Shown here: in pieces, positions 1 to 7,192 of the stretch
Layout of the letters: each line of letters opens with the position of its first letter
How positions within the stretch are numbered: position 1 is the stretch's first letter
Translations under genes and position numbers: made by a program
Notes under the pieces: model-generated
The model's input: the letters and a program-made list of their open reading frames with translations, nothing else
Database searches by the model: none
Told to the model about the DNA's origin: nothing
DNA from: Ancylobacter sp. IITR112
Lineage (GTDB): Bacteria; Pseudomonadota; Alphaproteobacteria; Rhizobiales; Xanthobacteraceae
Reading direction: 5' to 3'
NCBI RefSeq assembly: GCF_041415945.1
Contig: NZ_JBGCUS010000001.1
Span: 3,472,001-3,536,000 of the forward strand
DNA: 64,000 bases

Positions 1-143
1 CCGTCCGGGCCGGGCTGCGCCTGCGGCGAACCGGGCGGCGGCTCCAGCGGGCCTTTCACGCCGCAGCCGCCCAGCGCCAGCGCGCCACCGAGCGCGAGCG
101 TAAGAGCAAAGGTGCGGCACAGGCGGGAGAGAGCGCGGGACAA
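1..143 (-). CDS. lptM: LptM/YifL-like small lipoprotein (partial, C-terminus off the window)
   Basis: Reading leftward from a TTG codon at 143 gives a short positively charged start, a hydrophobic stretch and the lipobox LALGGC, followed by GVKGPLEPPP. This Cys-Gly-x-Lys-Gly-Pro-Leu signature is that of LptM/YifL, a small outer-membrane lipoprotein known to help mature the LptD/LptE lipopolysaccharide translocon. An in-frame TGA lies shortly upstream, so the start must be near 143; a GAGGA sits about 10 bases before it. The frame is still open at base 1, so the tail is missing. In many proteobacteria this gene lies between argH and lysA; neither is inside the window. Confidence 0.6.
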   Translation of the reverse strand, partial: MSRALSRLCRTFALTLALGGALALGGCGVKGPLEPPPGSPQAQPGPD

Positions 144-237
144 GGAGGCTTCCTCGGCTGGGTCGGATCAGGTTCAGGGGCAACCTATAACGCCGCTTGC
201 GGAAAGGCGAGGCCCGCCGCGCCGCGCATCGCCGCTG

Positions 238-1056
238 TCAGGCGTCGAAAGTGGCGATCACCGGCACATGGTCGGAAGGCCGCTCCCAGCCGCGCGCCTC
301 GCGCAGCACGGTGAGCGCGCGGGCCGTCGGCGCCAGCGCGGGGGTCGCCCACACATGGTCGAGCCGCCGGCCGCGATTGGAAGCCGCCCAGTCGGCGGCG
401 CGGTAGCTCCACCAGGTGAAGAGCTTCTCCTGCGGCGGGATGAAATTGCGCATCACATCCACCCAATTGCCAGCCGCCTGAAGCTTCGCCAGCTTGTCCA
501 CCTCGACCGGCGTGTGGCTGACCACGTCGAGCAACTGCTTGTGGCTCCACACATCCGCCTCCAGCGGCGCGATGTTGAGATCGCCCACCAGCACCGAGCG
601 CGCGGCGGGATCCTGCGGGTGCAGGTGCTCCCAGGCGGTTGCCTCGTCGAGAAAGGCGAGCTTGTGGCGGAATTTCTCGTTCACATCAGGGTCGGGGATA
701 TCGCCGCCGGCGGGAATGTAGAAATTATGGATGGTGAGCGGCGCGGACAGCCCGGCCTCGCGGCCGAGCACGACAGAGATGTGCCGCGCATCGCCCATGT
801 CGCAGAAGCCTTGCCGGCTCACATCCTCGAAAGGCCGTTTCGAGAGGATGGCGACGCCGTGATAGCCCTTCTGGCCATGGATGGCGGCGTGGGGATAGCC
901 GAACTTGGCCGCCTCCTTCAGCGGGAAGCGGTCATCCGGCGTCTTGGTCTCCTGCAGGCAGATGACATCCGGCTGATGTTCCTCGGCGAGCTTGGCGACG
1001 AGCCCGATGCGCAGTCGCACCGAATTGATGTTCCAGGTAGCAATCGAGAGCGGCAA
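238..1056 (-). CDS. xth: Exodeoxyribonuclease III (AP endonuclease family)
   Basis: A 272-residue protein of the exonuclease III/endonuclease-exonuclease-phosphatase family. It repairs abasic sites and damaged 3' ends and degrades duplex DNA 3' to 5'. Visible motifs are the N-terminal TWNINSVR with Asn9, QETKT with metal-binding Glu36, GDLNIAP, and the C-terminal SDHVPV with catalytic His263. Length matches the family. The start is a TTG codon at 1056; no upstream ATG in frame fits the family's N-terminus. In related genomes I recall this gene directly following ftsK-lolA. Here lolA is about 32 kb away, beyond an accessory island, and the dispersed repeat at 1097-1199 sits just upstream. Confidence 0.93.
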   Translation of the reverse strand: MPLSIATWNINSVRLRIGLVAKLAEEHQPDVICLQETKTPDDRFPLKEAAKFGYPHAAIHGQKGYHGVAILSKRPFEDVSRQGFCDMGDARHISVVLGREAGLSAPLTIHNFYIPAGGDIPDPDVNEKFRHKLAFLDEATAWEHLHPQDPAARSVLVGDLNIAPLEADVWSHKQLLDVVSHTPVEVDKLAKLQAAGNWVDVMRNFIPPQEKLFTWWSYRAADWAASNRGRRLDHVWATPALAPTARALTVLREARGWERPSDHVPVIATFDA

Positions 1057-1096
1057 AGCGGGAGAACCTGTCGGGGGCGGGAATCGGCCGCGACAC

Positions 1097-1199
1097 TAGA
1101 TCATTTCTCGGCTTCACGGAAACAGTGAAATGATCTAATTCTTTGTTTTGTCGCGTCTTCTTTACGCGAACCGGTATCCACCTCGCTCGAAAACGCTCT
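1097..1199. repeat. Dispersed ~100-bp intergenic repeat, copy 1 (same orientation as 32853-32956)
   Basis: It begins with a perfect 11-base inverted repeat (TAGATCATTTC at 1097-1107, complement at 1127-1137). A segment ending in ACGCGAACCGGTATCCAC and GCTCGAAAACGCTCT follows. The last 64 bases differ at only 5 positions from the copy at 32853-32956, which runs in the same direction. Elements with this GAACCGG...CTCGAAAACGCTCT core are, to my knowledge, common between genes in Hyphomicrobiales. It fills most of the 200-base gap between exonuclease III and the CobW-like gene. Confidence 0.85.
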
Positions 1200-1260
1200 C
1201 AAGCATTTGCCGCGAAGGGGAGTCCGCCCCGGCGATCCGCACCGAGCGCCGGCACGGAAG

Positions 1261-2289
1261 TCACCGATCGGCCGCCGCGACGCCGGCGAGAATGTCCAGG
1301 CTGTGCTGCAGCGCTTCCGGCGCGATGTGGCGGGCGATCACGACGAGGCGCGTGCTGTGGTCCTCGCTCGGCCACGCCGCGAGCCGCACCGGCGGGTGCA
1401 GCAATTCCCGCACCGCATGCACCACCAGTGGCGCCTCTTCGCCCGCAATATTCACGATCCCCTTCATCCGCAGGAGATCGCCGCCGCGCAGCGACAGCAG
1501 CGCCCGCAGCCAGAGCCGTAGCGCCGCGCGCGTCACCGGGCGGTCGAGCGTGAGGGCGAAGGCGCGGATGTCGCCGTCATGCGACGGGGTGGTGCCGGCG
1601 CGGGCCGGCGCGAAGGCCTGTTCATTCAGCCAGCGCAGCACGTCCTCCTGCGCCCGCGCCGGGGTGTCGGGGACGAGGGCGAACAATTCGCGCGGGCTGA
1701 TGGCGCCGTTGACGACCGTCACCCGGGCCGCGCCGGGGTTGAGCGCCGCCAGCCGCGCGCCCAGCGCCCCCACCTCACCGGCGGGGGCGAGATCGGTCTT
1801 GGTGAGCAGGAGAATATCCGCCAGTGCCACCTGGTGGCGCGCCTCGGCGAAATCGTCGAGCTGGCCCGCCGCGTTCACCGCGTCCACCGTCGTCGCCACG
1901 GCGCGCAGCGCGAACCGTTCCACGAGGCTGCGCTCGGTGAGCAAGCTGTGCACCAGCGCCCCCGGATCGGCGAGGCCGGTGGTCTCGATGGCGATCCGCG
2001 TGAAGGGCGGCAGCAGCCCCTGGCGCACCTTGGCGCCGAGATCGTCCAGCGTGTCGACGAGATCGCCGCGCACCGTGCAGCAGATGCAGCCGCTCTGCAG
2101 CACGATGGCGTTCTCGATAGCACTCTCGACCAGAAGATGGTCGATGGCGACATCGCCGAACTCGTTGATGATCACCGCCGTCGCCGCCATGTCGGGGTCG
2201 CGCAGCAGATGGTTCAGCAGCGTGCTCTTGCCGCTGCCGAGAAAGCCGGTGATCAGCAGCACGGGAACCGGCGCGTCGTCCTCCGGCAT
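1261..2289 (-). CDS. CobW/COG0523-family GTPase (putative metal chaperone)
   Basis: A 342-residue G3E GTPase. Walker A is GFLGSGKST close to the N-terminus, the metal-binding signature is SGCICCTVRGD, a Glu-Thr-Thr-Gly switch follows, and TKTD stands in for the usual NKxD. A CobW C-terminal domain follows. Family members insert or deliver metals, mainly zinc, or cobalt for cobalamin; which metal is served here cannot be told. The ATG at 2289 is chosen over upstream in-frame codons because GGGAGGG precedes it by about 10 bases, and any earlier start would run into the preceding gene. It starts 19 bases after the LVIVD gene ends, so the two are probably co-transcribed. Confidence 0.87.
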   Translation of the reverse strand: MPEDDAPVPVLLITGFLGSGKSTLLNHLLRDPDMAATAVIINEFGDVAIDHLLVESAIENAIVLQSGCICCTVRGDLVDTLDDLGAKVRQGLLPPFTRIAIETTGLADPGALVHSLLTERSLVERFALRAVATTVDAVNAAGQLDDFAEARHQVALADILLLTKTDLAPAGEVGALGARLAALNPGAARVTVVNGAISPRELFALVPDTPARAQEDVLRWLNEQAFAPARAGTTPSHDGDIRAFALTLDRPVTRAALRLWLRALLSLRGGDLLRMKGIVNIAGEEAPLVVHAVRELLHPPVRLAAWPSEDHSTRLVVIARHIAPEALQHSLDILAGVAAADR

Positions 2290-2308
2290 GAGCGCGCGGC
2301 CCTCCCGC

Positions 2309-3547
2309 TCAGATGTCGAGTTCGAGAATATAGAGGCCGCCGACATGGCGGTCGGCGCAATAGACGAGGCCGGTCTCGTCAGCATAGACCTCGTTAAGCT
2401 GGATCGCCGGCACCCGCGCGCCGGGCGGGGCGGCGGGCACGAAGGCCGCCACCTCGCGCGGGCTCAACGGGTCGCCGATATCGTGCACGCGCAGGCCCCC
2501 ATTGAACAGGGTCGAGAAGATCAGCGTCTCGGACTGCAGCGCGGTGTCGCGCGGCGGGTTCTCATGCACGTTGTGACAGCCGAAGCGCCCGCCCTTGCGG
2601 CCATATTCTTCAAAGGAGGGCATGGGCAGGGTGCTCAGCGGCACCGGATTGTCCTCGCGGCGAATGTCCAGCACCCAGGTCAGCTTGGGCCAGTCAAAGC
2701 CGTTGTCGTGGATGCATTCATGCGTCGCCACCGCGAGGTCGCGGCCGAACAGCGGCATCAGCGTGTGGGCGAAGCCGGGGAAAGGCGGGTTCGGGTTGAA
2801 GCTGGAAATCACCCGCGGGCGGGACTTGTCGGAAATGTCCATCACATGGAAGCCGCCGTCGATATAGCCGACATAGGCGCGGTCGGGGCGGGCGGGGTAG
2901 ACATTGGTGTTGTGGCAGCGAATGCCGCTGTCGATCTTCAGCCGTTCCGGCGGGGGGGCGTCGTCGCCCTCGGCCGTGCCCGGCAGCCACCAGCGCCCCG
3001 CCTCGACGGGACGCGACGGATCGCGCACGTCGATGATGCGGTAGGCCTGGTCGTCGAGCGGGTTGCGCGGGGTGAAGTCGGCGGCGCCGGCGGCGCAATG
3101 GACGAATTCGCCATCGACGAACCAGACCTGATGGACGCCGCGCGAATGCGGGCCGGAACAGTCGAAGAAACTGATCGAGCGCGGATGCTCCGGCACCGAG
3201 ATGTCGAACAGTTCCACCCCCGCCGGCTGGAGGCCCACGCCATAGGTCTGGTAGGCCACCGCCATCAGGTCGCCGGAGGTCTCCAGCGAGTTGGAGCGCA
3301 CCTTGTTGTGCGGCAGCTCGGTCTGCACGATCACCTTCGGGCGGCGCGGATCGGTGACATCGACGCCGGTGAAGTTCTTCGGCGGCCCCTCATGCGCCAG
3401 CCAGAGAATGCGCCGCCCATCCGGTGCGCGCTGCAGCGACATGCCCTCGCCAATGCCGCCGAAGCCGGCGATGGGATCATGGCCGATCAGCCGCATCCCG
3501 GAGATCAGGTCGATCTTCACATCGTCGAGCCTGGTGTGGTCGAGCAT
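2309..3547 (-). CDS. LVIVD-repeat beta-propeller protein
   Basis: A 412-residue protein built from repeated units of the type GVELFDISVPEHPR, YRIIDVRDPSRPV, GFHVMDISDKSRPRVIS and LRVHDIGDPLSPREVA, which is the pattern of LVIVD repeats (COG5276) that fold as a beta-propeller. No signal peptide is visible, so it is probably cytoplasmic. Several conserved His/Cys stretches (IRCHNTNVYP, FGCHNVHENPP) could hold a metal, which would fit the CobW-type GTPase directly downstream; that link is inference. The start is the ATG at 3547, preceded by AAAGGGAGGA. The enzymatic role, if any, is unknown. Confidence 0.78.
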   Translation of the reverse strand: MLDHTRLDDVKIDLISGMRLIGHDPIAGFGGIGEGMSLQRAPDGRRILWLAHEGPPKNFTGVDVTDPRRPKVIVQTELPHNKVRSNSLETSGDLMAVAYQTYGVGLQPAGVELFDISVPEHPRSISFFDCSGPHSRGVHQVWFVDGEFVHCAAGAADFTPRNPLDDQAYRIIDVRDPSRPVEAGRWWLPGTAEGDDAPPPERLKIDSGIRCHNTNVYPARPDRAYVGYIDGGFHVMDISDKSRPRVISSFNPNPPFPGFAHTLMPLFGRDLAVATHECIHDNGFDWPKLTWVLDIRREDNPVPLSTLPMPSFEEYGRKGGRFGCHNVHENPPRDTALQSETLIFSTLFNGGLRVHDIGDPLSPREVAAFVPAAPPGARVPAIQLNEVYADETGLVYCADRHVGGLYILELDI

Positions 3548-3615
3548 GGCGTCCTCCCTTTCGCGGCCGGCGCGTCGCCGTCTCCTGCGGCGTGGCGCGG
3601 CCGATCCCAACCCGT

Positions 3616-4434
3616 CTATTCCGCCGCCTGCCGCGTCCGGCCGAGAAATTCCGCCACCGCCGCGGTGAAGCCGTCGGGGTCTTCCATGTTACAGAGATGA
3701 GCGACATCCGGCAGCACGGTGAGGGTGCCCTCCGGCGTCGCCTGCGCCATCTCCTGCATCGCCGCGACCGGCGCCGCCATGTCGACTTCCCCGGCGATAA
3801 ACAGGACCGACGGGCGCATCGCCGGCAAATGACGCAGATAGTCGAGCCGTTTCAGCGCCTGGGCGCAGCCAATATAGCCGGTCGGCGCCGTCGCCAGGAT
3901 CATCCGCGCCGCGCGGTCGACCGTCTCCGGCCGCGCCTCCCGCAGGGCCGGCGTAAACCAGCGCTCCAGCGTGCCGCCGAGCAGGGCGGACATCCCGCCG
4001 CTCTCCACGGCGGCGATGCGCTGGTCCCAGCCGGCGACGAAGGGCAGCGGCGCATCGGCACGGGCGGCGGCGCAGATCAGCCGCCCCACCCGTTCGGGAT
4101 AAGCGAGCCCGACGCCGAGCGCCGTCATGCCGCCCATGGAGAGGCCGAGCAGGTCGGCCCGCGCCGCGCCCACGGCGTCCATCGCCGCCAGAAGATCGCC
4201 AACCAGGTGATCGAAGCTGTAGGGCCCGGCGGGCGCCGTGCTGCGCCCATGACCGCGCGAATCGTAGCGCAGCACGCGATGGCTGCGGGTGAGCGCAGGC
4301 ATCTGGTCGTCCCACATGCTCATGTCGGCGGCGAGCGAATTCGACAAGACAAGCCATGGCAGATGCGCCGGTCCGTCGACGCGGATGGCGATCTCGGCCT
4401 CTGCGGAACGGACGAACCCGGTTGTCCCCGTCAT
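3616..4434 (-). CDS. Alpha/beta hydrolase, 3-oxoadipate enol-lactonase-like
   Basis: A 272-residue alpha/beta-hydrolase. The nucleophile elbow is GLSMGG (Ser99), the acid is probably the Asp of AGEVD, and the base is the His of DVAHLCNME. The region around VLSNSLAADMSMWDDQ and RYDSRGHGRS closely follows the PcaD enol-lactonase pattern of the beta-ketoadipate pathway. The other pca genes are absent, so it may act on a related lactone or ester in the nearby catabolic cluster. It is probably read with the LVIVD gene 68 bases downstream. It diverges from the unknown gene at 4614, with a small palindrome between them. Confidence 0.8.
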   Translation of the reverse strand: MTGTTGFVRSAEAEIAIRVDGPAHLPWLVLSNSLAADMSMWDDQMPALTRSHRVLRYDSRGHGRSTAPAGPYSFDHLVGDLLAAMDAVGAARADLLGLSMGGMTALGVGLAYPERVGRLICAAARADAPLPFVAGWDQRIAAVESGGMSALLGGTLERWFTPALREARPETVDRAARMILATAPTGYIGCAQALKRLDYLRHLPAMRPSVLFIAGEVDMAAPVAAMQEMAQATPEGTLTVLPDVAHLCNMEDPDGFTAAVAEFLGRTRQAAE

Positions 4435-4494
4435 GGCGTTTTCCTCTGCTGATCGAGGCGGACGCTAGCGGCGCGGCCGGGCGGAGGCGAAACC

Positions 4495-4506
4495 ATAAGT
4501 TCTTAT
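4495..4506. promoter_or_regulatory. Candidate operator ATAAG-TT-CTTAT
   Basis: ATAAGTTCTTAT has perfect 5-base arms and is one of the few AT-rich spots in the 179-base gap between the divergent hydrolase (starting 4434) and the unknown gene (starting 4614). Position and symmetry suggest a regulator site. No regulator is assigned. Confidence 0.3.
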
Positions 4507-4613
4507 CCCGCCGATCAGGAATGATGATCGCCCGGCCCCGCGCAGCGGCGCGCGGCGCCGTTGACAGGCTCCGTCTGCCCGCCGGATCGTGCGCCGCCGG
4601 CAGGAGGGGACAC

Positions 4614-5354
4614 ATGACGACGCGCGACGCGACATTGGCAGGCCCCGCGCCCGGCGCGCACGAGCGGCTCGGCGTCTGGCCGTTCCCGCCCGGCCCGACG
4701 GCCCGCATCGCCTATGGCGCCGCGCGCGTGCCGACGCCGGGGGCGGCGCTTGCCCATGGGCCCGACCTGCTGGTGGAGCGCGGCCGGATTCTGCGCCTGA
4801 ACGACGAGGGCTTCGCCCTGCCGGCGCCCTCGCCGGGTGAGCCCGCACGCACCGCGCAGGAGCGGCTCGCCGACCATCTGCGGCGCCTGTCCGGCGGCTG
4901 GAACGGCCAGGCAGCGCGGTTCATCGAGGGCTATCTCGCTTATCTGCGCGCCGTCGTCGCTGCCAACCGCCCCAGGATTGCCGAGCGCCTGCGTCCGCTC
5001 GCCGGCCTGTTCACGCCGGAGGACGTGCTTTATTCCGCGCCGCTGCCGCTGCCGCGCGCATGGCTGCCGCTCGCCGAGGATGGCGGCGCGCTGCCCTGCC
5101 CGGTCGACATGCTGCTCTGGCACGGCGAGGCGGCGCAGGCGGTGCTGTTCGTCCCCTCCGCCCTCACGCCGGGGGCGGAGCGGCGGCGGCGCGAGCGGCT
5201 GGCGGCGGCCGGCATCGGCCTGTATCTCTTCGGCGCTGCCGAGCTTGCCCGGCCCTCGGCCTTCGCCGACCTGCTGGGGGAGACCGGCGGGGGCTTCTGG
5301 CGCGACGAGCCTCTCCCCATTGCCCCCGGCGCGCCGCCGCTGCCGGCGTTCTGA
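4614..5354 (+). CDS. Uncharacterised protein (246 residues)
   Basis: I do not recognise this protein. The ATG at 4614 has a strong AGGAGGGG eight bases upstream. The product has no clear signal peptide or transmembrane segment. It carries an Arg-rich helical middle (RTAQERLADHLRRLSGGWNGQAARFIEG begins near residue 80, shown only in part here: RTAQERLADHLRRL), a Pro/Leu-rich stretch around APLPLPRAWLPL, and a segment PVDMLLWHGEAAQAVLFVPS that could be a beta-strand-rich core. The last third ends in DEPLPIAPGAPP. Codon use matches the neighbours. It lies upstream of the tripartite transporter operon but is separated from it by 293 bases with its own regulatory features. Confidence 0.6.
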   Translation: MTTRDATLAGPAPGAHERLGVWPFPPGPTARIAYGAARVPTPGAALAHGPDLLVERGRILRLNDEGFALPAPSPGEPARTAQERLADHLRRLSGGWNGQAARFIEGYLAYLRAVVAANRPRIAERLRPLAGLFTPEDVLYSAPLPLPRAWLPLAEDGGALPCPVDMLLWHGEAAQAVLFVPSALTPGAERRRRERLAAAGIGLYLFGAAELARPSAFADLLGETGGGFWRDEPLPIAPGAPPLPAF

Positions 5355-5496
5355 CCCCCGCGCGTCCGGCCCCGTTGATTCCGCGACGCCCCGTCCCCGC
5401 AACTCCCTGCCTGACCCATCCCGCCGTGTCGCGCGGTCGTGGCCGCCGGGATTCCGCCGCCCGCCCCGCGAGACCCACCGCCACTGTACTTTACCC

Positions 5497-5528
5497 ATGC
5501 CGATATGTACTTGGCCTATGCCGCTATG
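5497..5528 (+). promoter_or_regulatory. Tandem direct repeats upstream of the first TctC gene
   Basis: ATGCCGATATG (5497-5507) and ATGCCGCTATG (5518-5528) match at 10 of 11 bases and are spaced exactly 21 bases apart, two turns of the helix. This is typical of tandem activator or repressor sites. They lie about 120 bases before the TctC start, and a TTGACA hexamer follows at 5564-5569; no good -10 element is visible at the expected distance. The region 5355-5647 otherwise shows no gene. Confidence 0.35.
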
Positions 5529-5647
5529 ACATGGATCTGTGCGGATGATTATTTCCTTTTAACTTGACAACTCCGCTACGGAAGCCTCTCCTTCCCGCAC
5601 AAGACGTCACAAGACGCTGTGCCATGACCCCTAGGAAGGAACGCCAC

Positions 5648-6670
5648 ATGATCCACGCTTCTGTCGCGCGGCCGTTTCGCCTATGCCTGAAACGCGCCGC
5701 TCTCGCTTTGGCGCTCGGCGCCGCCACGGTCGTCGCCCCGGCCGTCCTGATGGCCCAGGGCGCCCCGACCGGCCCGATCGAGATCACCACCGGCACCAGC
5801 CCGGGCGGCACGCCCGACGTGCTGATGCGCCGCGCCGCCAAGATCCTCAACGAGCAGAAGATCATCACCAACCCGCTGGTGGTGCAGAACCGCACTGGCG
5901 GCTCGTGGATGGTCGCCGGCAATTTCGTGATGGGCAAGGCCGGCGACCGCAATGTGGTGCTGTGCATCGCCCAGCCCATCCTCACCACGCCGATCACCCA
6001 GGGGCTGCCGACGCTCTATGACAAGCTGACCCCGATCAGCATGTTCATCCAGGGCGATCTCGTGCTGGTGGTGCTGGCGGATTCCCCGATCAAGGACATG
6101 AAGCAACTGGTCGAACGCGCCGCCCAGCGCGAGCGCTCGGTCAAGGTCGCCGGCGCGCAGTCCGGATCGACCGACCACATGGTGGCGGGGCTGGTGGAGA
6201 AGGCCGGCAAGGTCAAGCTCAACTATGTGCCCTTCGACGGCGGCGGCGCCGCCCAGGCGGCCTTTCTCGGCGGCAATGTCGATTTCGTCACCCTGACCCC
6301 GTCCGAGGCGATGCCGCTGGTGAAGAGCGGCAAGGCGCGCATCATCGCCATCCTGTCCAGCGAGCGGCGCACCGAACCCGAGCTGAAGGACATCCCTACC
6401 GCCCGCGAGCAGGGCTATGACGTGGTCTGGGGACAGGCCTGGGGTCTCGCCGGCCCGCCCGGGCTCGACGCCGAGACGGTGAAATTCTGGGACGACGCCA
6501 TCGCCAAGCTGGTCGCCAACCCGGAATGGCAGGCGAGCCTGAGGGAGAACTTCCTGCGCAGCCGGATGATCCCCGCGGCCGAGGTGAAGCCCTATATGCA
6601 GAAGCTGCATGACGAGCATCTCGCGCTGCTGCGCGATCTCGGCCTCGCCAAGCCATCGGCGGTGCAGTGA
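5648..6670 (+). CDS. Tripartite tricarboxylate transporter, substrate-binding protein (TctC/Bug family)
   Basis: A 340-residue periplasmic binding protein. The N-terminus (LCLKRAALALALGAATVVA, then VLMAQGAP) is a Sec signal peptide. The mature part opens with IEITTGTSPGGTPDVLMRR, the beta-strand/loop of the Bug family that grips a carboxylate. The ATG at 5648 follows AGGAA; more upstream in-frame starts lack a site and would spoil the signal peptide. It heads TctC-TctB-TctA, a complete secondary uptake system driven by cation gradients. The adjoining catabolic enzymes suggest the ligand is an organic acid degraded by this cluster. Confidence 0.9.
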   Translation: MIHASVARPFRLCLKRAALALALGAATVVAPAVLMAQGAPTGPIEITTGTSPGGTPDVLMRRAAKILNEQKIITNPLVVQNRTGGSWMVAGNFVMGKAGDRNVVLCIAQPILTTPITQGLPTLYDKLTPISMFIQGDLVLVVLADSPIKDMKQLVERAAQRERSVKVAGAQSGSTDHMVAGLVEKAGKVKLNYVPFDGGGAAQAAFLGGNVDFVTLTPSEAMPLVKSGKARIIAILSSERRTEPELKDIPTAREQGYDVVWGQAWGLAGPPGLDAETVKFWDDAIAKLVANPEWQASLRENFLRSRMIPAAEVKPYMQKLHDEHLALLRDLGLAKPSAVQ

Positions 6671-6724
6671 ACCGACCGGGCCGGGGGGCGCCCCCGGCCC
6701 GCCTGTTCGGGCGGGGAGTTCGCC

Positions 6725-7177
6725 ATGCGTCGAACCAATGTCATCGCCGCGCTCGCCTTGCTGGCGCTGTCCATCGGGGTGCTGGCCGGCACATGGGAAC
6801 TGCCCTATTGGGCGGATTTCGCCCCCGGCTCGGCCTTCGCCCCGTTCTGGGTCGCCGCCATCGGCAGCGCGCTGGCGCTGGCGCTGCTCGTGGCCACCGC
6901 GTTCGATGACAATAGGGAGCCGCACAGCTTCCCAGATCGACACGGCATGGCGCGGGTCGGCGCGCTGGTCGGTGGGCTCTGGCTGATGGTGTTGCTCATT
7001 CCGTTAGTCGGCTTCATTCCTGCCGCCTCCCTGTTCTGCCTGTTTCTTCTGCTCGGGCTGGAGCGGCGCCCGCTCGGGGCCAGCCTGTTCGCCACGACGC
7101 TCATCATCGGCCTCGTCTATGGCGTCTTCGTCGCCTGGCTCGGCATCGCGCTGCCGGCCGGCCCGCTCGGAATCTGA
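6725..7177 (+). CDS. Tripartite tricarboxylate transporter, small membrane subunit (TctB family)
   Basis: A 150-residue protein with about four hydrophobic helices (ALALLALSIGVLAG, FWVAAIGSALALALLVA, LWLMVLLIPLVGFI, LIIGLVYGVFVAWLG). This is the usual size and topology of TctB, the small inner-membrane subunit of tripartite tricarboxylate transporters. It lies 54 bases after TctC and 15 before TctA, with GGGGAG in front of the ATG, so the three are one transcription unit. TctB sequences diverge strongly; the call rests on size, helices and position. Confidence 0.85.
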   Translation: MRRTNVIAALALLALSIGVLAGTWELPYWADFAPGSAFAPFWVAAIGSALALALLVATAFDDNREPHSFPDRHGMARVGALVGGLWLMVLLIPLVGFIPAASLFCLFLLLGLERRPLGASLFATTLIIGLVYGVFVAWLGIALPAGPLGI

Positions 7178-7192
7178 GGTCCGGAGACTTCC

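Noticed and set aside
3616..4434. A full beta-ketoadipate (pca) operon
   Set aside because: Only the enol-lactonase-like hydrolase and a carboxymuconolactone-decarboxylase-like protein are present; pcaGH, pcaB and pcaIJ are missing.
4561..4566. TTGACA as a -35 box for the unknown gene at 4614
   Set aside because: No -10-like hexamer lies 16-18 bases downstream; the match is isolated in GC-rich sequence.
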